Positions 1 to 9,815 of a DNA stretch of 64,000 bases are shown here, in pieces. The DNA is from Elysia chlorotica. Taxonomy: Eukaryota > Mollusca > Gastropoda > Plakobranchidae. A program made the position numbers and the translations under genes. Within the stretch, counting starts at the first letter, position 1, and each line of letters opens with the position of its first letter. The stretch is taken from NCBI GenBank assembly GCA_003991915.1, contig RQTK01000483.1, positions 113,426 through 177,425 on the forward strand. Reading direction: 5' to 3'. The notes below the pieces were generated by a model. It saw only the letters and a program-made list of their open reading frames with translations, was not told the origin of the DNA and ran no database searches.

Positions 1-1
1 C

Positions 2-649
2 ACCACACTGGCTGCCACTGGGTTATTTTCCACTCCTGAAACACCAGAAAACATACGGACCATCATCATGAGCTCCACTAAGAAACCCCCTCCATTGCCA
101 AAGTCCACCCCTATGGGTTCAAATCTTTTCTCCACCCCAGACACTCCAGAAAATATAAGGACTATCATAGGATCCATGAAAAAAACAAAACCCGATACAC
201 ATGCTATACAAGTACCACCTGGCCTTGCTCATCTGTCAACCCCTAAAACACCAGAACATGTGAGAACTATTATCAGCTCTCTACAGAAACCGAAACCACC
301 AAAAGTTACCACAATTTCAAATTTTGCTGATCTGGATAAAATTGAACCGCCAACAAGGAACTTCACGGATCATAACGTATTCACAGACAACCCCCCGACT
401 TACGCAAAGTCAAAACTCGCAACCCCTGAAACTCCCGAGAACGTGCGCCGAATTTTGTCAACCATGAACGGAGCCATGCCAGCTCATGAGAGGAAATTCC
501 CAGATGAGCCTCAGGAAATGAAGGCCCATGAACATTCCAAGCCGTACTCAAAGCTGCCGGTTAGTAGGCCAGTGAAGAGAAACATCCTGTCTACCACTGA
601 AGCACCCAGTTGTGTTAGTAAAACCCTGAGGCCCAAGCACAATGTGTAG
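2..649 (+). CDS. 3' end of a repeat-containing protein (STPxTPEN repeats), unknown function
   Basis: An open frame enters from the left edge and runs to a TAG at 647-649, so this is the C-terminal part (215 residues visible) of a longer protein. Four copies of a motif of the form L-F/S-S-T-P-x-T-P-E-N/H-I/V-R-x-I-I/L start near 23, 125, 233 and 416; the first three are spaced 34 and 36 residues apart and the fourth about 61 further on. Each copy carries two Ser/Thr-Pro sites, so proline-directed kinase phosphorylation is a reasonable inference. The rest is rich in Pro, Lys and Ser and looks disordered; no membrane segment or enzyme motif is visible. The tail (about residues 158-215) is duplicated twice downstream. 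I do not recognise the family. The ATG at 68 is internal to the frame and is probably not the real start. Confidence 0.7.
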   Translation, partial: TTLAATGLFSTPETPENIRTIIMSSTKKPPPLPKSTPMGSNLFSTPDTPENIRTIIGSMKKTKPDTHAIQVPPGLAHLSTPKTPEHVRTIISSLQKPKPPKVTTISNFADLDKIEPPTRNFTDHNVFTDNPPTYAKSKLATPETPENVRRILSTMNGAMPAHERKFPDEPQEMKAHEHSKPYSKLPVSRPVKRNILSTTEAPSCVSKTLRPKHNV

Positions 650-837
650 CAACAATCACGGTCCCTTTATAATACACATGTTCAGTTGCAAAGGTTTAAT
701 ATCAAAACAGATACATGTACATATATAATGCAAGATACAAGATGTCTGTTTTGCCAATATTACACAGACTTTATAATTTACCTTGTTTCATAAATTCCTG
801 TCTGATTTTAATGCCTTTAATTCCTACCCTGTTTTAG

Positions 838-992
838 TGTATACTTTTATGCCAAGTGAACATGAGAGGAAGTTCCCTCAGGAAATGAAGGCCCAGGTAT
901 ATTGTAAGCCATACTCGCAACTCCTGGTTAGCAGGCGACCAGTGAAGACAAACAGCGTGTCTACCTCTGAACCTCCCGGCTGTGTTAGTTAG
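838..992 (+). pseudogene. Second copy of the terminal coding segment (possible alternative last exon)
   Basis: Downstream of an acceptor-like TTTTAG at 832-837 an open frame runs to TAG at 990-992. It parallels the tail of the upstream protein: HERKFP, EMKA, CKPYS, VSR-RPVK and EPPGCVS line up with HERKFP, EMKA, SKPYS, VSRPVK and EAPSCVS. The flanking 3' sequence is related too (GTGCAGCAACT, a CATGTA stretch, CTGTCTG). The frame is intact, so it could be spliced as an alternative terminal exon, but the protein stops about ten residues earlier than copy one. It may simply be a decaying duplicate. Confidence 0.55.
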
Positions 993-1250
993 ACCCTCAG
1001 GTCCAGGAGAATGTGCAGCAACTAACACTAGCATCGTCCTTTTTAATAGACATGTAACTTAATTAATATTGTTCAAGCTCATAAGGTTTCATATCGAAAC
1101 ATATATACATGTATACATAATACAAGCTGTCTGTATTACTAATATTAGACAGGCTTGATTTACTTTTTTCTTAAATCGCTCCCCTGCCCCCTGGTTTGAA
1201 TGCCTTTAAGTTAAAGTTTAAGTCCTGCTCTGTCTATTTTTTGTGTTAAG

Positions 1251-1413
1251 TGTAGATGAGAGAAAGTTCCTTGAGCGTTCCCAGAGAGTGAAGACTCACA
1301 AAGATGTCAAGCAATCCTCAGTATCAGGCTGGCAGTGAAGAGATTCATTCTGTCTTCTCCTGAACCGCCTAGTTGTTTTACCCAAACCCTGAAGTCTGAA
1401 GGGAATGTGTAGC
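1251..1413 (+). pseudogene. Third, frameshifted copy of the terminal coding segment
   Basis: GATGAGAGAAAGTTCC at 1255 matches the HERKFP start of the other two copies. The frame hits a TGA after about 28 codons. After a frame change the sequence again resembles the tail (VKRFILSS, EPPSC, TQTLK, GNV then TAG at about 1411), matching VKRNILST, EAPSC, KTLRP, HNV of copy one. The same GTGTAGCAACTAG stretch follows the stop. A broken tandem duplicate, most decayed of the three. Confidence 0.6.
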
Positions 1414-2437
1414 AACTAGAATGGTCCTTTTGTAAAATTATAGACATATAATTTAATAATTTTCAGGCTCATCAGATGTAACGACGAAACAGATTTATGA
1501 GATGTTTATAATAGCTAATATTAAGTTTTCTTTAATTCCCCCACCCTAAGGGACCTTTTAAATAGATATTTAACTTCAACCTTATTGTATGTTGAGGGTT
1601 AAAAAAAGACACAAGTTTAGCATTTTTGTTTTGTTTTGCCTTTTTTGTAAATTTAAATACATGGGATTTTTTTCTTTGAAATTATATTTGTTCCTTCCAC
1701 CTGGGGTCTCTCTCGACTACCTGATCGAGCATGTCCCATCATGAAGTTCGAACAAAAGTACCAAACATGGCATGCCATTAACATTGTTCAGCGGCATTGA
1801 TTTTAACCTAAGTCTAAAGTCATTACAACTGTATACATGTACAAAAATTTATACTATAGGTGACAATCTTACCCAGGCCTTATTCTTTTTTTTTTATACG
1901 CTTTATCAGTATCACATGGGCCAGTCTGATCCCAGAATCTACTTCTTGAAGGTCATTATAATTATAAGAATAATACAAAATTGAGACCTGCTCTTGTCAA
2001 GATCTAGACATTCAAAAAATTCTTCCCAGAGCTGTTAATGCCCGTGTATTAAAAGTATATAACTGTAAGGGGTACAACTTTACAATGTCTACCTGGACGA
2101 TTGTGAATTACTAGAGTGGCATCCCCTTGATCGCATGACAGCGGCTTGAACTGCTTTTTAGTCCTTAGTTGTTACAGTGCATGTATGACTCATGCGTGCA
2201 GGAAAAATGCGGCACTCCTTTAACCTCATAGATAACTTTCTAGCTTATTTTTTTATTGTAAACCTTTTTCCAGAGTTTCTAAGAATGTTCTAAAATAGTG
2301 CCTTGTTAGTTGTACAATTAAGTTATTTTTATCTTTGTATCTACTATAAATAAGCGCATTATCTGTAAATGTTTGTTATTTATAATCTTAATCAGATGAT
2401 GCTCTCTCTGTAAATATTATTCCATATCACACACAGT
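1414..2437. other. AT-rich 3' flank, no gene seen
   Basis: The first 100-150 bases continue the duplicated 3' flank of copy three. The rest is AT-rich with T-runs and short chance open frames; no splice-bounded exon or RNA gene was found. Confidence 0.5.
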
Positions 2438-2451
2438 TCAACTTGTGAATT

Positions 2452-2696
2452 GGGGGGCGGGGGGTAGCTCTGTGGTAGAACATCAGCTTCCGGCTTTAAA
2501 GGTTTGTGGTTTGAGCCCTGGCGATTTCGCTCCCTGCTTGTTGGGTTGGTGTCAGTTTAATGTGACCGGCTGAGACAGGAGTCATGGTGTGTCTCGTGTG
2601 TGGCAGCACATAAAATTGTCAGAAGTCAGTCTTAGGGCCCGTCCACCATATAGCCTATATAATGCTAATGCTGGACGTTAAACCAACTCAACTTCC
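2452..2696 (+). mobile_element. tRNA-derived SINE, full length (copy A)
   Basis: A tRNA-like head has a box A (TAGCTCTGTGGTAGA, about 2464) and a box B (GGTTTGAGCCC, about 2507). A body with GTGACCGGCTGAGACAGG and CTCGTGTGTGGCAGCACAT follows, and the end is GGACGTTAAACCAACTCAAC. It is flanked by a perfect 14-bp direct repeat TCAACTTGTGAATT at 2438-2451 and 2697-2710, the target-site duplication of retroposition. At least five more copies or fragments of this family lie in the window. Confidence 0.85.
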
Positions 2697-2710
2697 TCAA
2701 CTTGTGAATT

Positions 2711-3654
2711 ATAATATATAGAACTCGTTTCATTTGTGTAGGCACCCGATGTGCATAGTTAGAGCCCACAAATCGCGCACACATAGGTTTTGGTGCTCAT
2801 GCTGATCACTTGCTTTCTGAAGGTCGAGGATTCAAGACGTGTTTCTTCAAGTTCAAGTAAAAGAACGTTTCTATATTGTAACCCACGTGGTGCTTTAAGC
2901 TTATCTAATGTTTTATTTTTACGTGTCTTAGAAAGATACAATTGATGTAGTGCTCCTGCGCATGGCCTACCAGATAGCTGGTCTGATTGGGTTTTTACGT
3001 GTTGTTGTCGTTTTTTTGTATTTGTTTTACTTTTCAGTTGTTGTTGTTGTTTTTGTGGGGTTTTTTTGCTTTTGAATTTTTGTACCTGGATTTGCCTTGA
3101 GGTTTTATATAGTTAATTAATTTTTTGTTCTTTTATTTAGTCTTATAGTTATACTGTTCTTAATGCATGAGTAAGGGTTTTGGTTTGTTGTTTGTTTCCG
3201 TTGATGTAATTTGTAATTTAGTTCCACCATAGAACAAATATCATTCTGACTTTAAGTGTTAACAGTTAGTGAAGAATTGTACGAGTCCTGACGTTGAGTG
3301 ATTGTAGTTTGAAGTGGAGTTGTTGTTGTTGCCAAGATTTGATTACTTCTTTCTCTCTTGTAGTGCATGTTTTAGGTTTACTATTATATCTTTCCTTTGA
3401 TAAAAACTTGCATCTGAGTTGTGTTTGAGTACGGACTAGTGCCTATTGTGTTGTCTTGTAAATGTGCAGGTGTCTTTATGAGTGAGCAATAGAAGGTTAG
3501 GAAAGGAGAAGTTAAAACATTCCACAGTTTACATATACATGTATAAACAGTACAAGGACTGGCAATATATTAACACTTTCTCTACCTGGTTGCAATTAAC
3601 TTCTGGTTCAAGAGCAGATTGAGGTTTTGGTGGACAAAGAATTTTATGAATGGT
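2711..3654. other. Non-coding T/G-rich stretch
   Basis: AT-rich with many GTT and T runs (3000-3070, 3310-3330). No gene, RNA gene or convincing repeat boundary was seen. Confidence 0.45.
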
Positions 3655-3825
3655 TACAAAATACAGAAATCTTTATTCATCACTCTCAGGGAAAAATTTT
3701 CAAAATTCATCAGATAAAATTTAAAAGTTTACACTTACAGCAATAAGAAAATATAAAAAGTAGAATTAGGACATAAAGATTATTATTATTATACACAATA
3801 CATAAATCATAATATCTCAACATTA
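3655..3825 (-). mobile_element. 3' tail of an interspersed element, minus orientation (copy 1)
   Basis: The stretch starting ACAAAATACAGAAATCT and the following ~150 bases recur at 18378-18540. Read on the minus strand the end is ...GATGAATAAAGATTTCTGT, which contains an AATAAA signal, so this looks like the 3' end of a retroelement or of a retroposed transcript. Confidence 0.45.
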
Positions 3826-4737
3826 CACAATTTACAGCTCAAATTACTGTTCAAAAGAAAAATCCTTTGTTGTCTACGAGTTAGGTTAATTATACAAAAT
3901 CCATGTATACACGTACAAAAATGAATGATTAAATATAAACATCTATACTATTAAATAGAAGTATTCTATTTAAGTATAATTAAGAATTGGTTCAAAAGGG
4001 TTTTATGTTGTAAATAATAATTTTCTTATATAAAATGTTCATTTTTTAAAGTAAATAGATCAAGGCAAAAAAGAATTCCTGCATCTGTTGGTTATGGCCC
4101 TCGGCATTCTAAAATTTCCACTTTGTGAAACTTGTGAAGTCTACTGTAGAATTCCTCATATCTGTTATCGTCTTCTTATCAATACATTCACGCTCTAATT
4201 TTTTAAAAAATAATATTGACTGAAATATGTATGTTCTAATTAAGTTAGGCCCTACTTATTATTTAAACTTCATATGTTTGCCATCTTTGTGTCACTTTAG
4301 ATCTCTTATTGCTCAGCGTTTTTGACTTATCACTTTTATGTTTGTGATTACAAATGTAGTTTACTTGATTGTTCAAAATATTTAATTAAAAAGATTCCAA
4401 CAGTTCTCGAGTTACTTATGATTACAGATGACATGTTTTCCCCCCTTGTACCCTAAATCTAATTAGTATGTATGCTATCAGCTTTTAATTAATTGTATCT
4501 ATTCACCGGAACATTCGTTTGCCTTGTGTTCAAGTTGTTATTTACGCCTGAAACTTGTGTAATACATTTGTAAACACACGCAAGCAGCAGTGTCATGTCA
4601 TAGTACATGTACATGTGTCAATTGGTTTTGAATTAAAACTCATGGTTAACACGTTAGGGTGTCTTAATTTGCCTTTGTTTTGATACATTACATCATACAT
4701 GTATAGCAATATTATAATTTATAATTATGTATCATTA

Positions 4738-4743
4738 AATAAA
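4738..4743 (+). promoter_or_regulatory. Candidate polyadenylation signal AATAAA
   Basis: AATAAA followed by a TG/T-rich stretch (TGTCTGAATCTTGTTTTC). It could end the transcript of the gene at the left edge, but the distance (4 kb) makes this tentative. Confidence 0.25.
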
Positions 4744-5044
4744 ATGTTCTAAAGCCCATTCTGAATGTCTGAATCTTGTTTTCAAAATCTTTGACTCAAC
4801 ATAACACTAAAATCTGTGTTCATAATTATGACTAAATTCAATTTTCTTTAGAAAAAAAAAAAAATTTTATTAAAAAGGTTTTACAGCACTTTAATCAAGT
4901 TAATGAAATACACAATGCTATCATTCTCAGAAACTTCAACATTTTTTAAAAACCACATAAACAATTCCTGGAGAACCAGAACAAACACAATGTATTTAAA
5001 AGATAACATACATTATTTCTCATGATGTCACTATTGTCAGAAAG

Positions 5045-5311
5045 CCACAATTCTTCAACTTAGAACAGGACATTGCCAACCAAATGCAATATGTTGTACA
5101 CATTAAAGATCAGCATCACTGCTTCCTGTGAATGTGGAGACATCCCTCAAACTCCAGAACATGTCCTTATGGCATGTCACTCTTAATCTTATTCCCAGCT
5201 CAGGCAAACAATATGGCCCTCAGATACAACCTGGAGCAAAAATTGTGGGGCACCCTGGAAACCTTACAACAGACCTCCTCTTACACCGAGGAGGCCAAAC
5301 TGAAAATTTAA
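5045..5311 (+). pseudogene. LINE relic: C-terminal RNase H-side end of a retrotransposon polyprotein
   Basis: Switching frames, the plus strand reads LRTGHCQ, then CECGDIPQTPEHVLMACHS, then LRQTIWPSDT, then LWGTLETLQQTSSYTEE and KLKI before TAA at 5309-5311. The order LRTGHC, CxCG-PQTPEHVL-xC, LR-xxWP, LWG, K-I-stop is the usual C-terminal signature after the RNase H domain of animal non-LTR retrotransposons. At least two frame changes and stops show it is dead. No 5' part was recognised, as expected for a 5'-truncated copy. Confidence 0.7.
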
Positions 5312-5905
5312 AAGATTTGGGCAGATTCAAAATGAACCAAAAAGAAAAGGAAGAAACAGACAATGCATCATTTTATTTTAAAAAAATTAGTAAAGTATTT
5401 CTTTAGTTAAGCTTTCACTAATTATGAGATACGAAATTACACTGCAGAACTTTTACTTAGGGCTTTCAGACTTTGGAAAATTCGAAAGGGAAATCTTTAA
5501 GCATAAATTTGTGATTTATGAATTAACTAAATCGAAAGAAATCTGTTATATGTGTATATCTAAACCACCTACTCCTATTCTGACTCTTCGATATCGTATT
5601 TTGTTAATTTTTTTATTTCCTGTAATGTCCTTTGCTACAAGTTGTACACAATCCGTTTCCCTAAAAAAAAAAACGATTTTCTATATTCGCCACTATTAAA
5701 AAAAAATACAAAAATGTAGTTTCATAATGAACATGGCCAGTGAAAGCTACAGTATATGTGTACAAAGGAAAAAATATCCGCCAACTACGAGAAGGAATTT
5801 ATTTGTACTAAAATGAAAAAAGTTGGTACGGTGAATAGTAAACCGCTCTCCTATGAAGTATGAACAACTTTGTGAAAACACCATATTTTTTTGTTATGAA
5901 ACAAG
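5312..5905. other. AT-rich stretch upstream of the mitochondrial-type exon
   Basis: No gene seen. The last ~150 bases would contain the promoter and 5' UTR of the exon starting at 5906; no TATA box at a convincing place. Confidence 0.35.
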
Positions 5906-6199
5906 ATGGCTGCGCCCTTCATCCAAACTCTGTGCCCAAGGCTCTTCAGTCTATCTGTCAGGAATTCTTCTATTCGTAGCAAAATACAGTCTATACGGCC
6001 TCAAAACTGCCCAAGACATTTTAGTTTCAAAATTCTCACACCTAGTCTAAAACCAAGCATTAAAAGAATCGCCGCCACAGGAAGTACCGCAGTTGTGCTT
6101 GCTACCACAGTTCACTATTATCTCCAGTCTCATAAAGTTATTGCTGAAGACTCTTTATTTGAAGATCAAGAACGGCCCACTTTCAAGCCTTCTAGAGAG
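5906..6199 (+). CDS. First coding exon of a mitochondrial-type protein, identity unsure
   Basis: ATG in a good context (AAGATGGCT) opens 98 codons that end exactly before a donor (AGAGAG|GTAATG), phase 0. The N-terminal ~55 residues are rich in Arg, Ser, Lys and Leu with no acidic residue, as in a mitochondrial targeting sequence. A short hydrophobic span follows (IAATGSTAVVLATTVHYYL, about residues 53-71), then an acidic stretch and PTFKPSRE at the exon end. Targeting signal plus one membrane anchor plus a downstream enzyme domain is the plan of proteins such as glycerol-3-phosphate dehydrogenase (FAD) or sulfite oxidase; I cannot choose between these or others because no second exon was found. 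If the donor is not used, the frame continues to 6289 with unconvincing sequence. A mariner transposon lies 110 bases downstream in the presumed intron. Confidence 0.6.
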
Positions 6200-6288
6200 G
6201 TAATGAATCTAATCATAAATTTTCCGCTGCATATAGATCTCCATCCTATGTCTATCTTTTTTGTTTGTTTTTGTAGACTGCTGTTTTA

Positions 6289-6310
6289 GGTCTAGATCTA
6301 GATCTAGATC
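6289..6310. repeat. TCTAGA/AGATCT array
   Basis: Overlapping palindromic hexamers (GTCTAGATCTAGATCTAGATC) immediately left of the mariner insertion. The same motif clusters again at 19.3-21.6 kb. Confidence 0.7.
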
Positions 6311-6503
6311 TACGAGGGGTGTTCATTATGTCCTTAGCTTGACCTTGAAGCAGTTGTACTAGAGTAAAGAAATTTTGTGGGTAGCTAGATCGTCTATGTT
6401 GAACACGGCATGCAAAATTTGGGGAAAATCGGAATTTTTATTCTGCACCTTTTAGCGCATCAAGTAAAACAAGTTGTCATTTGTTGTTTACAAATTGTCT
6501 GCC

Positions 6504-7520
6504 ATGGAGGCCGTTGAATATCGCTCTGTCATCAAATTCCTTCACTTAAAAGGACAAACCCCCACGGAAATTCATCAACAGATGGTAGAAGTTTATGCTG
6601 AAAAGTGCCCTAACTACAGTACGGTGACTCATTGGGTGAGAAAGTTCAAATCTGGCTTTTTGTCAGTGATGGATGAACCTCGCGAAGGCCGGCCAACATC
6701 TGTTGTGACTGAGAAAAACGTGTCCACTGTGGAGGGACTAGTAAAGCAGGACAGGCGAATAACAGTCAAACAGTTAGCAAGTGAAACCAGGATCAGCGTA
6801 GGTTCAGTTGAAAAGATTCTTCATGATCACCTCAATCTGAACAAGGTCTCAGCTCGATGGGTACCAAGGTTATTGACCGCTGATCAGAAGAAAGAGAGGG
6901 CTGATTGTTGCAAACATCTTCTTCGGTTAGAAGCAAATGACGACTTGTTCTTTCAGAAAATTGTAACCATGGATGAGACTTGGATCTATCAATTCGATCC
7001 AGAGCCGAAAAACGCGTCTATGCAATGGAAAAGACCCTCATCGCCCCCACCAAAGAAAGCAAAGGTCACACAATCAAGTGGCAAGGTCATGCTGTCTTGT
7101 TTCTGGGACTGTGAGGGCATCATAATGACTGACTACATGGAAAAGGGGAAAACAATCACTGGAGAGTATTATTCAGGGTTGCTAAAAAGACTGAGATCTG
7201 AATTAGTAAGAAGAAGACGGGGAAAGCTTCGAAACGGAGTCCTGCTTTTGCATGATAACGCTCCTGCTCATCGAGCACGACAAGCCGTTGAGACAGCTGA
7301 TCAGTGTGGCTATGAAATTCTTCCCCATCCACCATATTCACCGGATTTAGCTCCATCAGACTTCTGTCTGTTCCCAAACCTTAAGAAATCCATAAAAGGG
7401 CGCCGTTTTGAAGACATTGAAGAGCGATTTCTGCTGTGGAAGAGTGGTTTCAAGCGCAAAATGACACGTTTTACTCTCAAGGACTTTTCAAGGTCAAGGA
7501 AATTTGGCAGAAATGTGTAA
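6504..7520 (+). CDS. Mariner transposase (DD34D), frameshifted near the C-terminus
   Basis: Cut-and-paste DNA transposase that binds the element's inverted repeats and inserts at TA. The start is placed at the ATG in GCCATGG (6504). Features in order: N-terminal helix-turn-helix region ending in GRPTS; linker motif WVPRLLTADQ; catalytic Asp157 (TMDETW), Asp251 (HDNAPAH) and Asp286 (PYSPDLAPSDF), with 34 residues between the last two, defining the mariner DD34D class. About codon 307-308 (7425-7427) the frame shifts relative to the family. The typical C-terminal motif (EEWF ... WQKCVTMQGDYVEK) is read in another frame to a TAA at 7589-7591, while the continuous frame stops at 7518-7520. All three catalytic residues remain, so damage is slight and recent, unless the shift is an assembly error. 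Confidence 0.9.
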   Translation: MEAVEYRSVIKFLHLKGQTPTEIHQQMVEVYAEKCPNYSTVTHWVRKFKSGFLSVMDEPREGRPTSVVTEKNVSTVEGLVKQDRRITVKQLASETRISVGSVEKILHDHLNLNKVSARWVPRLLTADQKKERADCCKHLLRLEANDDLFFQKIVTMDETWIYQFDPEPKNASMQWKRPSSPPPKKAKVTQSSGKVMLSCFWDCEGIIMTDYMEKGKTITGEYYSGLLKRLRSELVRRRRGKLRNGVLLLHDNAPAHRARQAVETADQCGYEILPHPPYSPDLAPSDFCLFPNLKKSIKGRRFEDIEERFLLWKSGFKRKMTRFTLKDFSRSRKFGRNV

Positions 7521-7588
7521 CTATGCAGGGTGACTATGTAGAGAAATGGCAGAAATGTGTAACTATGCAGGGTGACTATGTAGAGAAA
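7505..7588 (+). repeat. 42-bp perfect tandem duplication inside the transposase 3' end
   Basis: TGGCAGAAATGTGTAACTAT...GAGAAA occurs at 7505-7546 and again at 7547-7588. The unit is 14 codons (WQKCVTMQGDYVEK in the family frame), so the duplication itself would be in frame. Confidence 0.9.
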
Positions 7589-7669
7589 TAAATGTAAGTG
7601 TGCCAAATTTTAAGTCTCTGGGTTTATTCCTTCATTGTCATGCTAAGAACATAGTGAACACCCCTCGTA

Positions 7670-8270
7670 CAAGCAATATTGAGAGAAGACATGATAGATC
7701 ATATCCTAGACCACTCTATTACTACGAAGCTGGTCTTCTAAGTCTAATATAGGGGTTCCTAATTTGGGAGGTTCTAAAGTGGAAAGTGGGGATGGAGGAA
7801 GACAGATAAAACAAATCTTCCATTCTACACTTTAAGATTTATTTCATACGTTTCATTTTCTATTTAAGAGGGGGTGGGGGTGATATAGAAGAAAGTGCAG
7901 CTGGTAGGGTTGTATAGTTTTAAACTGGGGTATCACCCTAATGTTATTTTAATTGGGTACCTCTCCACCATTCCCACTACTACCGTGACTATTGTAGCTC
8001 CTCCGACCACCAACAAAACTGACACAACAATTACTGCTACCTCTGCAGGGGTACTTATTAATAATAAATTGATACTGCCAATAATACCCTTACGTCATTA
8101 TCATTACCATCGCTACCGCTACCACCAACCTTGCCATCATAACCACTACCACTACTAGTACTACCAGCATCACTTCTACAAACACCGTCACCATTCTTTC
8201 TACTATCATCCTTTCTTATACTACCACAACCATACCCGTTATAACTATTTTCAATAATCCTTTGTTGGGA
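7670..8270. other. Non-coding stretch, A/C-rich triplets toward the right
   Basis: No gene seen. From about 7970 the sequence is increasingly made of ACC, ACT and ATC triplets, the degenerate margin of the microsatellite that follows. Confidence 0.45.
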
Positions 8271-8624
8271 AAATGAGTATTAATTATTATTATTATCATA
8301 ATCATCATCACAACCATTACTATCATCATCACCACCACCACCACAATAATTATCATTATTTCTACTGCCATTACTGCCTTTGTCATCGTTATTACATGCA
8401 TTACCACTACCACCACTACCACTACTATTATTATAACCACTACTATCACTATTATCGCTCCCATTATCATTGTTTAAATGTTATTACTCTTCACTACTAT
8501 CATTATCATCATCACCACCACTATTAAAAGTATTATTATCTTTTTTACCGTTGACACCATTGCAGTAATACAACCAACAAACTATTATCACTTCCACCAC
8601 CATCACTGTTGTTGCTGCTGCTGC

Positions 8625-8660
<36 letters not shown>

Positions 8661-8667
8661 GCTACTG

Positions 8668-8762
<95 letters not shown>

Positions 8763-8793
8763 GTTGTTACCATCACCACTATCCCTGTTTTTA
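8271..8793. repeat. Compound trinucleotide microsatellite (ATT/ATC/ACC, then GTT/GCT, ATT, and CTA)
   Basis: Degenerate ATT/ATC/ACC triplets, then ATT at about 8625-8660, then a near-pure CTA run at about 8661-8762. Long open frames here are poly-Leu/Tyr/Thr artefacts. Confidence 0.9.
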
Positions 8794-8929
8794 TTATTAT
8801 GGTGTAATATTAAGTATCACTACTACGATTACATGTATTATTGTTTGGCTCTTCTTCAAGAGGAAGACAAAAAACAAAACAAACAAAGACAAAAACACAC
8901 ACAAAAACATAACGAAACGACATAGGTTT

Positions 8930-9302
8930 AGTGACAAACAAACATAACAAAACAACAACAACAACAACAGCAACAAATTTAAAGCTTAGAAGCAGTGTTG
9001 TATACAACCTGGATAACTTTCGCACATTACCCACCAGCATCAAAGAGAGGCCTAACAATGTTGGCTATGCTGAAGACGTTCCTGTATAACACAGAGGAGT
9101 GCCTTAGGTTGAACGTTAAATTGAAAGCTACAAAGTGAATATCGCAGACAGCTCAATATGTCTAAAAAAAAAACAACAACAACAAAACAAACCATAGTAT
9201 TAGATAATGAGGAAAAAAAAGCATAAAGAGACTAGCAAATACTTAATGAAATCGCAACAGCTGCTGAATCCGACCACGGAAGGATCAATACTCAGTCTGT
9301 AC
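8930..9302. other. Non-coding, CAA-rich
   Basis: CAA tracts at about 8949-8975 and 9170-9190; nothing else recognised. Confidence 0.4.
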
Positions 9303-9360
9303 AATGAACATGTATTTGGAAGAAGAGATTGATTCAAATGGCGGTTATGCACGGCGTGTT

Positions 9361-9513
<153 letters not shown>

Positions 9514-9564
9514 TTTGGATTTAATAGAAAAAATGGGAAGTGAGACTAAGAGAATGAGATGAGG

Positions 9565-9694
9565 GGGGCGAATTGGCTCAGGTGGTAGAGCGTTGGTCTA
9601 CAGATCTCCCCCTCGCTCTATAGAGAAAAAATAGAGAGGATGAGAAAAAGGGAGAAAGGTGAGGCAGGGAAAACAAGTGAGAACGATAGAGAGA

Positions 9695-9750
<56 letters not shown>

Positions 9751-9815
9751 AGCATTTTAAACTTTTGAGACGCCCCCTCTCCCTCAACCTGACGTTAAAC
9801 CGAAAAATCGACCTT
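9565..9815 (+). mobile_element. Possible SINE interrupted by a (GA)n array
   Basis: A tRNA-like 5' half (TTGGCTCAGGTGGTAGAGCG, about 9573) is followed by GA-rich sequence with a (GA)n run at 9685-9750 and then CCTGACGTTAAACCGAAAA, a typical SINE 3' end. The middle is unrecognisable, so this is a weak call. Confidence 0.3.

Larger units (their letters stand above)
6313..7667 (+). mobile_element. Mariner transposon, near full length, TA target duplication
   Basis: Terminal inverted repeats of about 30 bp: left CGAGGGGTGTTCATTATGTC, right (reversed) CGAGGGGTGTTCACTATGTT, each followed by a shared CTTAGC-TGAC. TA dinucleotides at 6311-6312 and 7668-7669 are the expected Tc1/mariner target duplication. 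The element is 1355 bp, a normal length for a mariner, and carries one transposase gene. Confidence 0.93.

Noticed and set aside
5128..5406. A 92-codon gene starting at 5128
   Set aside because: The family signal (PQTPEHVL, LWG) lies in other frames; the frame is a shadow of a LINE relic.
6474..6503. Extended transposase start upstream of 6504
   Set aside because: It would need a TTG start; the ATG at 6504 has a good context and gives the normal family N-terminus.
7156..7606. Minus-strand frames across the mariner
   Set aside because: Shadows of the transposase reading frame.
8271..8947. Open frames rich in Tyr, Leu, Thr or His on both strands
   Set aside because: They are translations of ATT/ATC/CTA triplet repeats.
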